Assembly: GCA_036504595.1 (NCBI GenBank)
Contig: DASXUX010000023.1
Span: 1 to 64,000 of the forward strand
From: DASXUX01 sp036504595
GTDB taxonomy: Bacteria; Planctomycetota; SZUA-567; H5-PLA8
Direction: 5' to 3'
Length of the DNA stretch: 64,000 bases
Positions 53,608-61,660 of the stretch are shown here, piece by piece. Under the pieces are notes generated by a model. The model did no database searches. It was not told the origin of the DNA and worked only from the letters and a program-made list of their open reading frames with translations. The translations under genes and the position numbers were made by a program. Position 1 is the stretch's first letter, and each line of letters begins with the position of its first letter.

Positions 53608-53994
53608 ATGGCGTGGTCCGATGCGAGACGAATTCTGCTTTGCGATGATGACCAGGGCGCGTTGGACTGCGTCGGCAAGCTCCTGGATAGTGCGGGGTAC
53701 TCCGTCTCTACTGCACATGATTATCGTGAGTTCATGACTCGGCTTACGCACGATAGCCCCGACCTGATCATCCTGGATGTCCGCATGCCGGAGCGAGATG
53801 GATTCTGGATCGCCGAAGCCCTGCAAGTCCGCGGCATGCACACTCCGGTCATTTTTCTGACCGGTTGCGACAGCTCAATATACAAGCTCTATGCGCCGTT
53901 TGTCGGATCCGTCGCCTACCTTCTAAAGCCGGTAGACTCCGATCTTCTTCTGCAAAAAGTGAAACATGCGCTAGGCCATCCCTCCGTCGTGTAA
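53608..53994 (+). CDS. single-domain response regulator
   Basis: A 128-residue receiver without output domain. It has the acidic pocket CDDD (about 12-15), phospho-acceptor D55 in LIILDVRMPERDG, Thr in FLTGCD and Lys in LLKPVD. AGGGAG lies upstream of the ATG. Such proteins act in phosphorelays or bind targets directly. It is divergent from the hybrid kinase, which has two receivers of which one is degenerate. Confidence 0.85.
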   Translation: MAWSDARRILLCDDDQGALDCVGKLLDSAGYSVSTAHDYREFMTRLTHDSPDLIILDVRMPERDGFWIAEALQVRGMHTPVIFLTGCDSSIYKLYAPFVGSVAYLLKPVDSDLLLQKVKHALGHPSVV

Positions 53995-54120
53995 TTTCGC
54001 CACGCCGGCGGTGACGGTACGCGCAACACCATCGTTCGTTCGCTCTACACGGCTCGCATTCTCGCCACAACCTGTCCTTGTAAATTCCGCGCAATTCCCT
54101 GAGTGGCAGCCTTGGTGAGG

Positions 54121-54144
54121 CACCAGACACCAGACACCAGACCG
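54121..54144. repeat. heptanucleotide array, CACCAGA family
   Basis: Three CACCAGA units in the leader of the zinc-ribbon/charged-tail gene. Confidence 0.65.
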
Positions 54145-54220
54145 CCACACTCTCCGTTTCCGCACTTCCCGCAGACACCCAGCGCTTTATACTACTTCAT
54201 CATTTTTCCGGAGGCTGCCG

Positions 54221-55492
54221 ATGCTGGTATTCCGTTGCGAATGCGAACAGATCCTGGGCGTTGACGAACCGGGGTTGGGCAAGTTGGGTGAGTGCCCGTC
54301 TTGCGGCCGCGTTTTGCGCACGCCCAAGAATGCCGCCAACTTGGCCGGCAAGCTTCGCTTCGCCGCGAGCACCCGTCCGGTCGCGACCGAAACCGCGATT
54401 GCCGTGGCCGAGGCGGAGCCTGAGTTTGTTGCCCCGCAACCGGTTGAACCGCCCGTGCTCGCCCCCGCCGCGCCGGTTCAGCCGGTGGAGGAGGCACTCG
54501 TCGAGGCCGCTGTTCCAGCGGAGGCCGCGCAGCCTGTTGAAGCGGCAACTCCCGCGGCGGAAGAGCTTGTTGAGGCTGTGCCGGCCGAGGTCGTGGAGGA
54601 GGCGGTTGAAGCCGCACCGGCCGAGCCAGTAGCAGAGGCGATCGAAGAAGCTGAACCCATTGCTGAGGAAGTGCAGAAAGCCCCAGTCGCGGAATTGACC
54701 GACGAGACTGCCGAGGAAGCCGACGCCGAGGACGCTGAGTCTGCGGAGAGCGAAGAACAAGCGGGCGGAGAGAAGAAGCGTAAGCTGTCCAAGAAGGAGC
54801 GCATCCGGCTGAAGAAGGAGGCTCGCGCAGCCAAGCGGGCGGCGGAGGCGCAAGCCGCTCCTCAGCAGGAACAGACGGCCGAGCCGGCGACGGAGTTGGC
54901 TGAGGAAGTTCCAGCCGCCGAAGAAAAGATCGCCGAACCAGTAGCGGCAGCGACGGAGGCCGCCTTGGCCGAGACTTTAGTTCAGCCGCCATCGGCTAAG
55001 CCGAGCGGTAAGAGCAAAATGATGATGCCGCGCAAGCCTGGTGCGATGTCGTCGCGCAAGTCCGCCAAGCCGGAAGGGGAGGAAGTTCCGGCGAAGAAGA
55101 GCAAGGCGCTGATCTACGTCGCCGTGGTGGCCGTGATCGCGTTGGGCGCTGGAGCATTCTACATCCTGAAGAACAAGGGTGCCAAAGACAGCCCGTCGAA
55201 CGGGACAAAGGTAGAGAACGCGACGAAGACTGGCGACAAGAAAGAGTCCTCTGCCGTGAAGAAGGACGAAACGCCCGCGCCCAAGCCGGACGACAAGAAG
55301 ACCGACGCGCCGGTGCTGGATAAGAAGGAAGAGCCGCCGGCAAAGGCCGAAGAAAAGAAGGCCGACGCCCCCGCTCCCGACAAGAAAGACGACGCCGCCC
55401 CGAAGCCAGAAGAAAAGAAAGCCGAAGCGCCACCCGCCAAGAAGGACGACCCTGCCGCGTTGCCCCAAAAAGTGGACAAACCAGCGGAGTAG
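54221..55492 (+). CDS. zinc-ribbon protein with low-complexity linker, one membrane helix and charged tail
   Basis: A 423-residue protein. An N-terminal zinc ribbon (CECEQ at 6-8, CPSCG at about 25-29) is of the type frequent in planctomycetes. Then come about 180 residues rich in Ala/Glu/Pro/Val, a basic patch (KKRKLSKKERIRLKKEAR), one membrane helix (LIYVAVVAVIALGAGAFYIL, about 290-310) and a Lys/Asp/Ala/Pro repeat tail (KKDDAAPKPEEKK). Topology suggests a cytoplasmic zinc domain and a tail outside. Function unknown. The stop codon TAG lies within the GTAG foot of a REP. Confidence 0.65.
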   Translation: MLVFRCECEQILGVDEPGLGKLGECPSCGRVLRTPKNAANLAGKLRFAASTRPVATETAIAVAEAEPEFVAPQPVEPPVLAPAAPVQPVEEALVEAAVPAEAAQPVEAATPAAEELVEAVPAEVVEEAVEAAPAEPVAEAIEEAEPIAEEVQKAPVAELTDETAEEADAEDAESAESEEQAGGEKKRKLSKKERIRLKKEARAAKRAAEAQAAPQQEQTAEPATELAEEVPAAEEKIAEPVAAATEAALAETLVQPPSAKPSGKSKMMMPRKPGAMSSRKSAKPEGEEVPAKKSKALIYVAVVAVIALGAGAFYILKNKGAKDSPSNGTKVENATKTGDKKESSAVKKDETPAPKPDDKKTDAPVLDKKEEPPAKAEEKKADAPAPDKKDDAAPKPEEKKAEAPPAKKDDPAALPQKVDKPAE

Positions 55493-55513
55493 GACATTTT
55501 GCCAAAATTGTCC
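55489..55513 (+). repeat. REP element, left flank of the transposase gene
   Basis: GTAG foot (55489-55492), then a hairpin with arms GGAC/GTCC and ATTTT/AAAAT, loop GCC, one bulged base. The foot overlaps the stop codon of the preceding gene. It lies 26 bp upstream of the transposase ATG. Confidence 0.85.
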
Positions 55514-55538
55514 GTCCGGTGGCACATCGAACTAAGCC

Positions 55539-56222
55539 ATGGATCAGTTCGTCTTTAGATCTTCGTACCAACGTAAGCTGCCCCATCTTCAGCCGGCGGG
55601 CGGAACCCTATTCGTGACTTTTCGCTTGGCTGGCTCGATTCCGGCTTTTCTGCTGGCGCAATGGGCTGCTGAGCGGGAACGGGCAATCGCGATTGCGGTT
55701 AGAATCAGCAACTCAGATCAAAAGAATCAAGCATTACTTCAAGTCCGAAGAACATTCTTCTTGCGCTTTGAGGGCGAGCTTGATCGTTTGCGAACTGGAC
55801 CGGATTGGCTGCGCGATTCGCGAATTGCCGCCTTGGTGGCGGAGAGCCTGCGTTTCCGAGACAACACGGTCTATGACTTGGCTGCATACTGCATTATGCC
55901 AAATCACGTCCATGTGGTGTTTACTCCGCGGTGCATTGTCGTGCCAGAAAACAGCGCGGAAACTAAAGGGCTGCAACCGCAGTATGCCTCGCTACCTTCA
56001 ATCATGCACTCGCTAAAACTATATACGGCTACGCGTGCCAACCGGATTCTCGCGCGAAGCGGGCAGTTCTGGCAGCACGAAAGCTACGATCATTGGGTCC
56101 GTGACGAGAACGAACTTGGCCGAGTGATACGGTACGTCGTAAATAATCCTGTGAAAGCCGGATTAGCCCGGCGATGGCAGGACTGGCCTTGGACCTTCAG
56201 TCGGTTTGGGGAGGAACGCTAA
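55539..56222 (+). CDS. REP-associated tyrosine transposase (RAYT, Y1/IS200-like)
   Basis: A 227-residue single-strand DNA nuclease of the HUH Y1 family. The HUH motif is in IMPNHVHVVF (H123, H125). The RAYT-type C-terminal region has SGQFWQHESYDHWVRDENEL and RYVVNNPVKAGL. Catalytic-tyrosine candidates are Y162 and Y183. RAYTs are domesticated relatives of IS200/IS605 transposases that cut at GTAG next to REP hairpins. The gene is flanked by two inverted REPs (55489-55513 and 56244-56268) with the GTAG feet outermost, which supports this identification. All catalytic motifs look intact. Confidence 0.92.
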   Translation: MDQFVFRSSYQRKLPHLQPAGGTLFVTFRLAGSIPAFLLAQWAAERERAIAIAVRISNSDQKNQALLQVRRTFFLRFEGELDRLRTGPDWLRDSRIAALVAESLRFRDNTVYDLAAYCIMPNHVHVVFTPRCIVVPENSAETKGLQPQYASLPSIMHSLKLYTATRANRILARSGQFWQHESYDHWVRDENELGRVIRYVVNNPVKAGLARRWQDWPWTFSRFGEER

Positions 56223-56243
56223 GTCGCTCCGCATAAGGTGCTC

Positions 56244-56268
56244 GGACAATTTTGGCAAAATGTCCTAC
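56244..56268 (-). repeat. REP element, right flank of the transposase gene
   Basis: Exact inverted copy of 55489-55513 over 25 bp, with CTAC at 56265-56268 (GTAG on the minus strand). The TAG is the stop codon of the arginase gene. It starts 21 bp after the transposase stop codon. Confidence 0.85.
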
Positions 56269-57200
56269 AAAATGCTCGCCCCAAACGCCGAACACAGCAG
56301 TTCGGCCGCGAGTTGCGCGGTGACGTTGCGGATATCCAGGGCCGTGTTCACCTCGACCAGTTCGCAACCGATCATGGCGCGCGTGTCGGCAACCATCTCC
56401 ATAATTAAATGAGCTTCGCGGATGGTCAGGCCGCCGGAAATGGGCGTGCCGACGCCGGGCGCAACAGTCGGGTCCAGGCTGTCGATATCGAACGAGAGAT
56501 GAAAGCCGTCCGTGCCGCTGGTGACGAGGGCGAGCGCCTCGCGCATGCAAGCCGACACGCCGCGCTCGTCGATGTCCCTCATGGTAAAGACGTGAATCCC
56601 CAAGTCGCGGATGTTCTTTCGCTCGCCCGCATCAAGGTTGCGAACACCGATCAAGACCGTGTGCTTGGGATCGGCCGCGGGCTGGTAGCCGTGCATCGCA
56701 CGCAGAATTCTCGCGCCGTGGCCGAGCAGCACTGCGAGCGGCATTCCGTGGATGTTGCCGCTGGGTGAAGTTTCGGGCGTGTTGCAGTCGCCGTGAGCAT
56801 CGACCCACAGCAGACCGAATTTCTTCTTATGCTTGCGGGCAAAGCGCGCGACGCCGCCAAAGGTGCCCATGGCGACGGAATGATCGCCGCCGAGAACGAG
56901 CGGCGTTTGCTGGCGCTCCAGAGCGGTCTCGACCAGCGTCATCAGATCGCGGCAGACCTTGACGATCGGCTTGCCGAACGGCAGGGGCCGCTCGCCGCGC
57001 GGGGATGGCGCATCGCGCTGCGCCGCGCGGGCGTGGGGCGTCGTGAGGTTGCCCTCATCATAAACGTGCAGCCCCAGCGCCGTCAGCTTTTCGGTCAGGC
57101 CCGCGATGCGGATCGCCGACGGCCCCATGTCCACGCCGCGCAACTTGGTTCCAAGATCCATTGGGACGCCGATAACGGCGATGCGACGGGAAGGGCTCAT
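56265..57200 (-). CDS. arginase family protein
   Basis: Manganese ureohydrolase, 311 residues from the ATG at 57200. The binuclear metal site is complete: GGDHS, DAHGDCN, and DIDSLDP. The family C-terminus is also kept, ending SAFGASIL. Arginase proper is likely (L-arginine to ornithine and urea), as judged from the N-terminal GVPMDLGTKLRGVDMGP segment, but agmatinase or another ureohydrolase is possible. The family-type ending implies that the stop codon is original and the REP begins directly on it. No good ribosome-binding site was seen. Confidence 0.88.
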   Translation of the reverse strand: MSPSRRIAVIGVPMDLGTKLRGVDMGPSAIRIAGLTEKLTALGLHVYDEGNLTTPHARAAQRDAPSPRGERPLPFGKPIVKVCRDLMTLVETALERQQTPLVLGGDHSVAMGTFGGVARFARKHKKKFGLLWVDAHGDCNTPETSPSGNIHGMPLAVLLGHGARILRAMHGYQPAADPKHTVLIGVRNLDAGERKNIRDLGIHVFTMRDIDERGVSACMREALALVTSGTDGFHLSFDIDSLDPTVAPGVGTPISGGLTIREAHLIMEMVADTRAMIGCELVEVNTALDIRNVTAQLAAELLCSAFGASIL

Positions 57201-57288
57201 GTTTGGATTATAGCCCAGAAGCACAGAAGTCCAGACGTGGAGAACCAGGCTGTTTCGAGAAGCCGTACCGTGGCCGTCCCGCCCGCTG

Positions 57289-57338
57289 CTCCGGTTCCCC
57301 TCTCCCCCGCGAGGGAGAGGGGTTAGGGGTGAGGGGGC
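57289..57338. repeat. dispersed palindromic repeat (CCCTCACCCC type), copy 3, inverted
   Basis: Complement of the repeats at 2014-2069 and 9952-10004, located in the divergent region between the arginase gene and the basic-protein gene. Confidence 0.65.
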
Positions 57339-57482
57339 GATCGGCGCTGTCGTGTTTCCAACGCACGACGCACCGTTCTCGACTTCCGTTTAACTTTATC
57401 GTTTTACTTTTCGCCATCGTTACGTAGAGTTTTACACTCTGTTTGGTATGAGTCCACGCTTTAGGCAGGAAGGTTCGAGCAC

Positions 57483-57779
57483 ATGGCAAAACCGAAGGGA
57501 AAGAAGGCGCGCCCCAAGCCGCCTGAAAACGCACCGACCGTGATCGAAATGCGCAAGGAGATCACGGAGCGGACCGCCAAGTTGGCCAAGGCCAAGGAAG
57601 CGGCCACCAAGGAAGGCAAGTTCAACAAGATCGACCCCAAGTATCGTACGGCGCTCAAGCGTCTGAAACGCGCGCAGCGCAAGCTTCAGACCGAAGCCGT
57701 TCGGCTCAAGCCCAAGGTCGCTCCGGCCGCTCCAGCGGCTGCGGCAGCTCCGGCAGCCGCTCCGGCCGAGACGAAGTAG
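57483..57779 (+). CDS. small basic, Ala/Pro-rich protein, 98 aa
   Basis: A Lys-rich start (AKPKGKKARPKPPE), a central predicted helical region (TVIEMRKEITERTAKLAKAKEAA, broken here for length) and an Ala/Pro tail (APAAPAAAAAPAAAP). Composition recalls histone-like or ribosome-associated proteins, but there is no specific motif. GGAAGG precedes the ATG. The upstream 57339-57482 segment is AT-rich and may hold its promoter. Confidence 0.55.
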   Translation: MAKPKGKKARPKPPENAPTVIEMRKEITERTAKLAKAKEAATKEGKFNKIDPKYRTALKRLKRAQRKLQTEAVRLKPKVAPAAPAAAAAPAAAPAETK

Positions 57780-57815
57780 TATTGCGGCGGGCCGGTCTCG
57801 AAAGGGGGAAGGTCC

Positions 57816-58397
57816 GTGGCTTACACTCCAAAGATACTGGCGTTTGCCGGCAGCTTGCGAACGGGTTCTTATAACAAGAAACTCGTTCGCATCGCCATGT
57901 CCGGAGCTCGCTCGGCCGGCGCTGACGTGACGCTGATCGATCTGCGCGATCTGCCGATGCCGGTCTATGACGAGGATCTTGAGACCGCTCAAGGTCTGCC
58001 GGAGAACGCACGCAAGTTCAAAGAGCTCATGCTGGCTCACGATGGATTGCTGATCGCCGCGCCGGAGTACAACAGTTCCATCACTGCCGTGCTGAAGAAC
58101 ACCATCGATTGGGCATCGCGTGCGCTGCCGGGCGAGGCGCCGCTGGCGTGCTTCGATGGCAAGGCCGCTGCCATCATGAGCGCTTCGCCGGGCGCGCTCG
58201 GCGGGTTGCGCGGCCTGGTGACGGTCCGTTCGATTCTCGGCAATATTCGCGTGCTCGTCCTGCCGGATCAGATCGCGGTCGTGAAAGCGCACGAAGCTTT
58301 CAACGCGGACGGCTCGCTGAAAGACGCCAAACAGCAAGCCGCCGTCGAAGCGCTCGGCGCCAAGCTCACCCAGTTGCTGATGAAGCTGCACGCGTAA
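57816..58397 (+). CDS. NADPH-dependent FMN reductase
   Basis: Flavodoxin-like oxidoreductase of 193 residues. The FMN-phosphate loop is GSLRTGSYNKKL, and the isoalloxazine-contact segment is PEYNSSITAVLKN. It starts with GTG at 57816, chosen because AAAGGGGGAAGG is well spaced before it and no ATG fits the first strand. It follows the small basic-protein gene by 36 bp and may share its transcript. A hairpin lies after the stop. Confidence 0.85.
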   Translation: MAYTPKILAFAGSLRTGSYNKKLVRIAMSGARSAGADVTLIDLRDLPMPVYDEDLETAQGLPENARKFKELMLAHDGLLIAAPEYNSSITAVLKNTIDWASRALPGEAPLACFDGKAAAIMSASPGALGGLRGLVTVRSILGNIRVLVLPDQIAVVKAHEAFNADGSLKDAKQQAAVEALGAKLTQLLMKLHA

Positions 58398-58404
58398 TCG
58401 TGGA

Positions 58405-58433
58405 GCAGGCTGTCTAGCCTGCTGGCTTCTTTC
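58405..58433 (+). terminator. probable Rho-independent terminator
   Basis: GCAGGCT (58405-58411), loop GTCT, AGCCTGC (58416-58422), followed by a T-rich stretch (GGCTTCTTTCT). It lies 8 bp after the FMN reductase stop, in front of the convergent DUF3891-like gene. Confidence 0.55.
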
Positions 58434-58461
58434 TGGCCGGCTTCGGCAGGCCGCCCCGCAC

Positions 58462-59247
58462 TCAGGCAGGCTTCAATTCAAATTTGATCGTTACCGGCGG
58501 CGCGGCACAAAGCGCTTGACGCATGGCGTGTTCGTCGGTGAAAGTCTCGGGGAGCCGGCGGCCTTCGCAAACCAGGGTGAGCGACGATTCACGAAATGGC
58601 CAAGGCGCAAGCGAAACGTGCGTCCCCTCGCCGTTGAGCGGCGCGACCGTGATTGCGGTTTCACCGTTGGCGGTCGGAACGCGTTCGAGCGGCCGTGGAG
58701 CTTTGAGGTTCATGCAGAGCAGCAGGGAAAGGAAATCCCAGACGGCGATCAAACGGCGGTTGCGAGCGAGAACCTCGGGCGCGAGGAACGGTACGTAGGC
58801 TTTGTCATCCTGCAGCAGCGCGGTCTGCTCAGCCTCAAACGCGCGCGAGTTCGCGATGAATTCCCGCACGAGTTTGGCGTCTTCATCGCCGTCTTTGCGT
58901 TCGCGGCGCGTGTAAAGCCCTGAACCATGCAGGGAGACCAACAGCGCGGCGTAACGGCCGCCTTGCACCAGCGCCATCGGGCCGGCTAGTCCCCAAAGAT
59001 GCGTGTGGATGCTAACGGGGAGTTCCATGAATGTGTAGGGGCGGCCGGTTTTGGGGTTGAGGGTTGGCTCGCGTTCCCATTCCAGCCAGCCAAGATCGTG
59101 CTGTTCGGCCGCGAAGTTGACTTCTGTTTGCGGCGTCACCAAACCGAATTCGCTGTTGCCCCACGCGCGCGAAAGCTGTCCGGAAATCCACGCATGCGCA
59201 AGCTGCGTGATGACGATCAGTCCGTTGGGATCCTCGCGGTGCACCAT
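58462..59247 (-). CDS. DUF3891-like protein
   Basis: A 261-residue protein that resembles the DUF3891 family: LIVITQLAHAWISGQLSRAWG at the N-terminus, AAEQHDLGWLEWE, and the middle SLHGSGLYTR. The spaced His and Asp residues (AHAW, EQHD, SLHG) suggest a metal-dependent HD-like fold, but no activity is established for the family. A composite repeat lies directly upstream. Confidence 0.65.
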   Translation of the reverse strand: MVHREDPNGLIVITQLAHAWISGQLSRAWGNSEFGLVTPQTEVNFAAEQHDLGWLEWEREPTLNPKTGRPYTFMELPVSIHTHLWGLAGPMALVQGGRYAALLVSLHGSGLYTRRERKDGDEDAKLVREFIANSRAFEAEQTALLQDDKAYVPFLAPEVLARNRRLIAVWDFLSLLLCMNLKAPRPLERVPTANGETAITVAPLNGEGTHVSLAPWPFRESSLTLVCEGRRLPETFTDEHAMRQALCAAPPVTIKFELKPA

Positions 59248-59271
59248 ATAGTGGACATTAGCGCAAAACGT

Positions 59272-59375
59272 GTCTGGAGTCTAGAGTCTGGAGTCAGGAG
59301 TCAGGAGTCTGGAGTCAGCCCGAATCTCGCTTGCGCAGCCAAGAGCCAAGAGCCAAGAGCGAAGAGCCAAGAGCC
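59272..59375. repeat. composite heptanucleotide arrays (GTCTGGA then GAGCCAA families)
   Basis: About six GTCTGGA/GTCAGGA units (59272-59318) are followed after 18 bp by five GAGCCAA units (59337-59375). Both are in one orientation, so no hairpin is expected. Confidence 0.8.
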
Positions 59376-59433
59376 CAGTCTGAATGAACGAATAGAAACG
59401 GTGACAGTAGAAGTAGTCAGTGGTCAATCGCAA

Positions 59434-60498
59434 TCACGGCGAACTCAGTCCCAGCCGTTCAATCATCGCGCGGAGGTCGTCCGGCACGGGCGCGGTGAGG
59501 GTCATCGGCTGTTTGGTCGCGGGGTGGGGGAGAGCGAGGGATTCGGCGTGAAGGCAGACGCGCGGCAGAAGGTCTCCGAATGCAGGATTCTCTTTTTGGC
59601 CGCCGTAGAGCAGATCGCCGACGAGCGGGTGGCCGAGCGCCTTCGCATGTGCTCGAATCTGGTGCGTGCGGCCGGTGAGCGGGTGCGCGTGCATCAGGCA
59701 GAAATTTCCGCAGGGCGAAACGGCGGCGACGACGAAGCGCGTCTGGGCCGTGCGAGCGCACAAGCCATTGCAGGCCATCGCCAGGCGGTTTGTTGGATCG
59801 GCGCCGAGCGGAGCGTCCACGGTTGTTTCAGTGAACGACGGCTTTCCGTGAGCGACGCACAGGTATGTCTTGCGGATGATGCGGTTTTCGAACAGGCGCG
59901 TGAGTTCTTTGTGGGCTTTCAGGCAGAGCGCGTACACCATGATGCCGCTGGTTTCTTCGTCCAGGCGGTGCACGGTGCCGATGTGAAATGAGGGATCTTC
60001 GGCGCGCTGTTCTCTGAAATAATGAAGCAAGCCATTGTAAAGCGTTCCGCTCTTATGCCCGCGAGCGGGGTGGACAAGCACGCCCGACGGTTTGCACACG
60101 GCCAGGATATGCTCGTCCTGATAGATAACGTCGAACGGAATGTCTTCGGCGATTTTCGCTCCGCCGGGATAGAGCAGCATCGTGACGACTTCGGTGGCAA
60201 TGACATGCCAGCTCGACTTGGTCGGCTTGCCGTTGATCAGAACGCGCTCGGCTTTGATCATCTGCTGCAAGAAGGAACGCGAATAGCCCGGGAAGCGCTC
60301 CTGCAGGTATTTGTCGAGGCGGCGGGGCTTGCCGGGGTGGCGTTCGCCGACGCAGAATTCAAGCCGGTCCCGCTTGCCTTCCTTGGCGCGCGGAAAGTCG
60401 TACTTGCTCTTCACCCCCGGCGGCAAGAACCAAGACGGCGCACCATCCTTGGCGATGTGCTGCATGCGTTCCAAGCGAGACGGATGTGACGAACCCAT
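59434..60498 (-). CDS. RluA-family pseudouridine synthase with S4 domain
   Basis: RNA pseudouridine synthase of 354 residues. An S4 RNA-binding domain (about 58-115, RRLDKYLQERFPGYSRSFLQ) precedes the catalytic domain with the invariant Asp in VHRLDEETSG and the later GRTHQIRAHAKALGHP motif. The architecture is RluD-like, with a roughly 50-residue N-terminal extension (SKYDFPRAKEGKRDRLEF) not typical of RluD. Target RNA unknown. Confidence 0.9.
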   Translation of the reverse strand: MGSSHPSRLERMQHIAKDGAPSWFLPPGVKSKYDFPRAKEGKRDRLEFCVGERHPGKPRRLDKYLQERFPGYSRSFLQQMIKAERVLINGKPTKSSWHVIATEVVTMLLYPGGAKIAEDIPFDVIYQDEHILAVCKPSGVLVHPARGHKSGTLYNGLLHYFREQRAEDPSFHIGTVHRLDEETSGIMVYALCLKAHKELTRLFENRIIRKTYLCVAHGKPSFTETTVDAPLGADPTNRLAMACNGLCARTAQTRFVVAAVSPCGNFCLMHAHPLTGRTHQIRAHAKALGHPLVGDLLYGGQKENPAFGDLLPRVCLHAESLALPHPATKQPMTLTAPVPDDLRAMIERLGLSSP

Positions 60499-60542
60499 AA
60501 CGGATAGTTTCGGGTTTCGGGTTTGTGGTTACTAGTTAAGAA

Positions 60543-60772
60543 TGGTGTCTGGTGGTCTGGTCGTCTGGTAGCTTGGTGGGTTGTTATACAACCAAAGGTT
60601 GACCGGAACGTACCGCTTCTTTATTGCGCGGCTGACGCCTTACCAGGATTATTCCTCCTGCGGGAATAATCGCCGCTGGACAGTTCCTTTGAGATGTAAG
60701 TGACGCGTGCGCGTCGGGGCATGAGAAACCAGTTACCAGGCACCAGGCAACCAGACACCAGACCACCAGCAC
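60543..60772. repeat. inverted heptanucleotide arrays around a 145-bp leader, CACCAGA family
   Basis: Left arm 60543-60582 (GTCTGGT units) and complementary right arm 60728-60772 (CACCAGA, CACCAGG units). The enclosed 145 bp hold a stem GATTATTCC/GGGAATAATC (60647-60671). The right arm ends on the metF start codon, leaving no ribosome-binding site. Confidence 0.75.
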
Positions 60773-61660
60773 ATGCGCTACATCCGTGACATCCTTGCTG
60801 AAAAACACGCACTCGCGCGGCCGATGATCTCGTTCGAGTTCTTCTCGCCGAAAACCGACGAAGGGGATCGCACGCTGCTGGAGAAAACCATCCCGACGTT
60901 GGCCGCGTTCAAGCCCGATTTCTGTTCGGTGACGTATGGCGCCGGTGGGACCACGCAAGACAAGACGTTGATGATCACCGACCGGATTCAGCGGCAGCAC
61001 AATATCGTCGCGATGAGCCATTTGACGTGCGTGGGGGCGACGCAGGAACACATCCGCGGAGTGCTCGACCAGGCGCACGGCCACGGCATCAAGAACATCC
61101 TGGCTTTGCGCGGCGATCCGCCGCCGGGAGAAGGCTTCAAGCGGGAACCGGGCGGCTTCGAATTCGCCAAGGAATTGGTCGAGTTCATCCGGGAGCACAG
61201 CGGCTTTTCAGTCGGCGTCGCCGGTTTTCCGGAAGGCCATATCGACTGCATGGAAGGCAAGCACGTGGACTGGCAGCGCGTGAAGATGAAGGTCGATGCC
61301 GGCGCGGACTTCGTCATCACGCAGCTTTTCTTCGACAACGCGTTCTATTTTGAATTCCGCGATTACATGGCGGACAAGCTGGGCGTCCACGTGCCGATCA
61401 TTCCGGGCATCCTGCCGATTCTCTCAGCGTCGCAGATTATTAAGTTTACGAAATTGTGTGGCGCTCACATGCCCGCGGAGTTGCTCGCCCGTCTGGAAAA
61501 ATTCGGCGCCGATGACGAGGCCACGGCGGCCTACGGCGTGGAATACGCCACGCGCCAGTGCGAAAGCCTGCTCAAGTCCGGCGCGCCAGGACTGCATTTC
61601 TATACATTGAACAAGTCGAAATCGACAAAGCGGATCTTGCAGAATCTAAAGCTGAGATAG
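60773..61660 (+). CDS. metF: methylenetetrahydrofolate reductase
   Basis: FAD-dependent reduction of 5,10-methylene-THF to 5-methyl-THF, 295 residues, full length for bacterial MetF. The catalytic Glu is in MISFEFFSPK, and FAD-barrel segments include VTYGAGG, LTCVGAT, ILALRGDPP, and FVITQLFFDN. The ATG at 60773 matches the family start. Because a repeat array abuts the start codon, translation initiation must rely on something other than a classical Shine-Dalgarno. The stop codon is followed directly by an inverted heptamer element. Confidence 0.93.
   Translation: MRYIRDILAEKHALARPMISFEFFSPKTDEGDRTLLEKTIPTLAAFKPDFCSVTYGAGGTTQDKTLMITDRIQRQHNIVAMSHLTCVGATQEHIRGVLDQAHGHGIKNILALRGDPPPGEGFKREPGGFEFAKELVEFIREHSGFSVGVAGFPEGHIDCMEGKHVDWQRVKMKVDAGADFVITQLFFDNAFYFEFRDYMADKLGVHVPIIPGILPILSASQIIKFTKLCGAHMPAELLARLEKFGADDEATAAYGVEYATRQCESLLKSGAPGLHFYTLNKSKSTKRILQNLKLR

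Noticed and set aside
60583..60727. SAM or SAH riboswitch in the metF leader
   Set aside because: None of the conserved core segments I know of for these riboswitches could be found; only a simple stem is visible.
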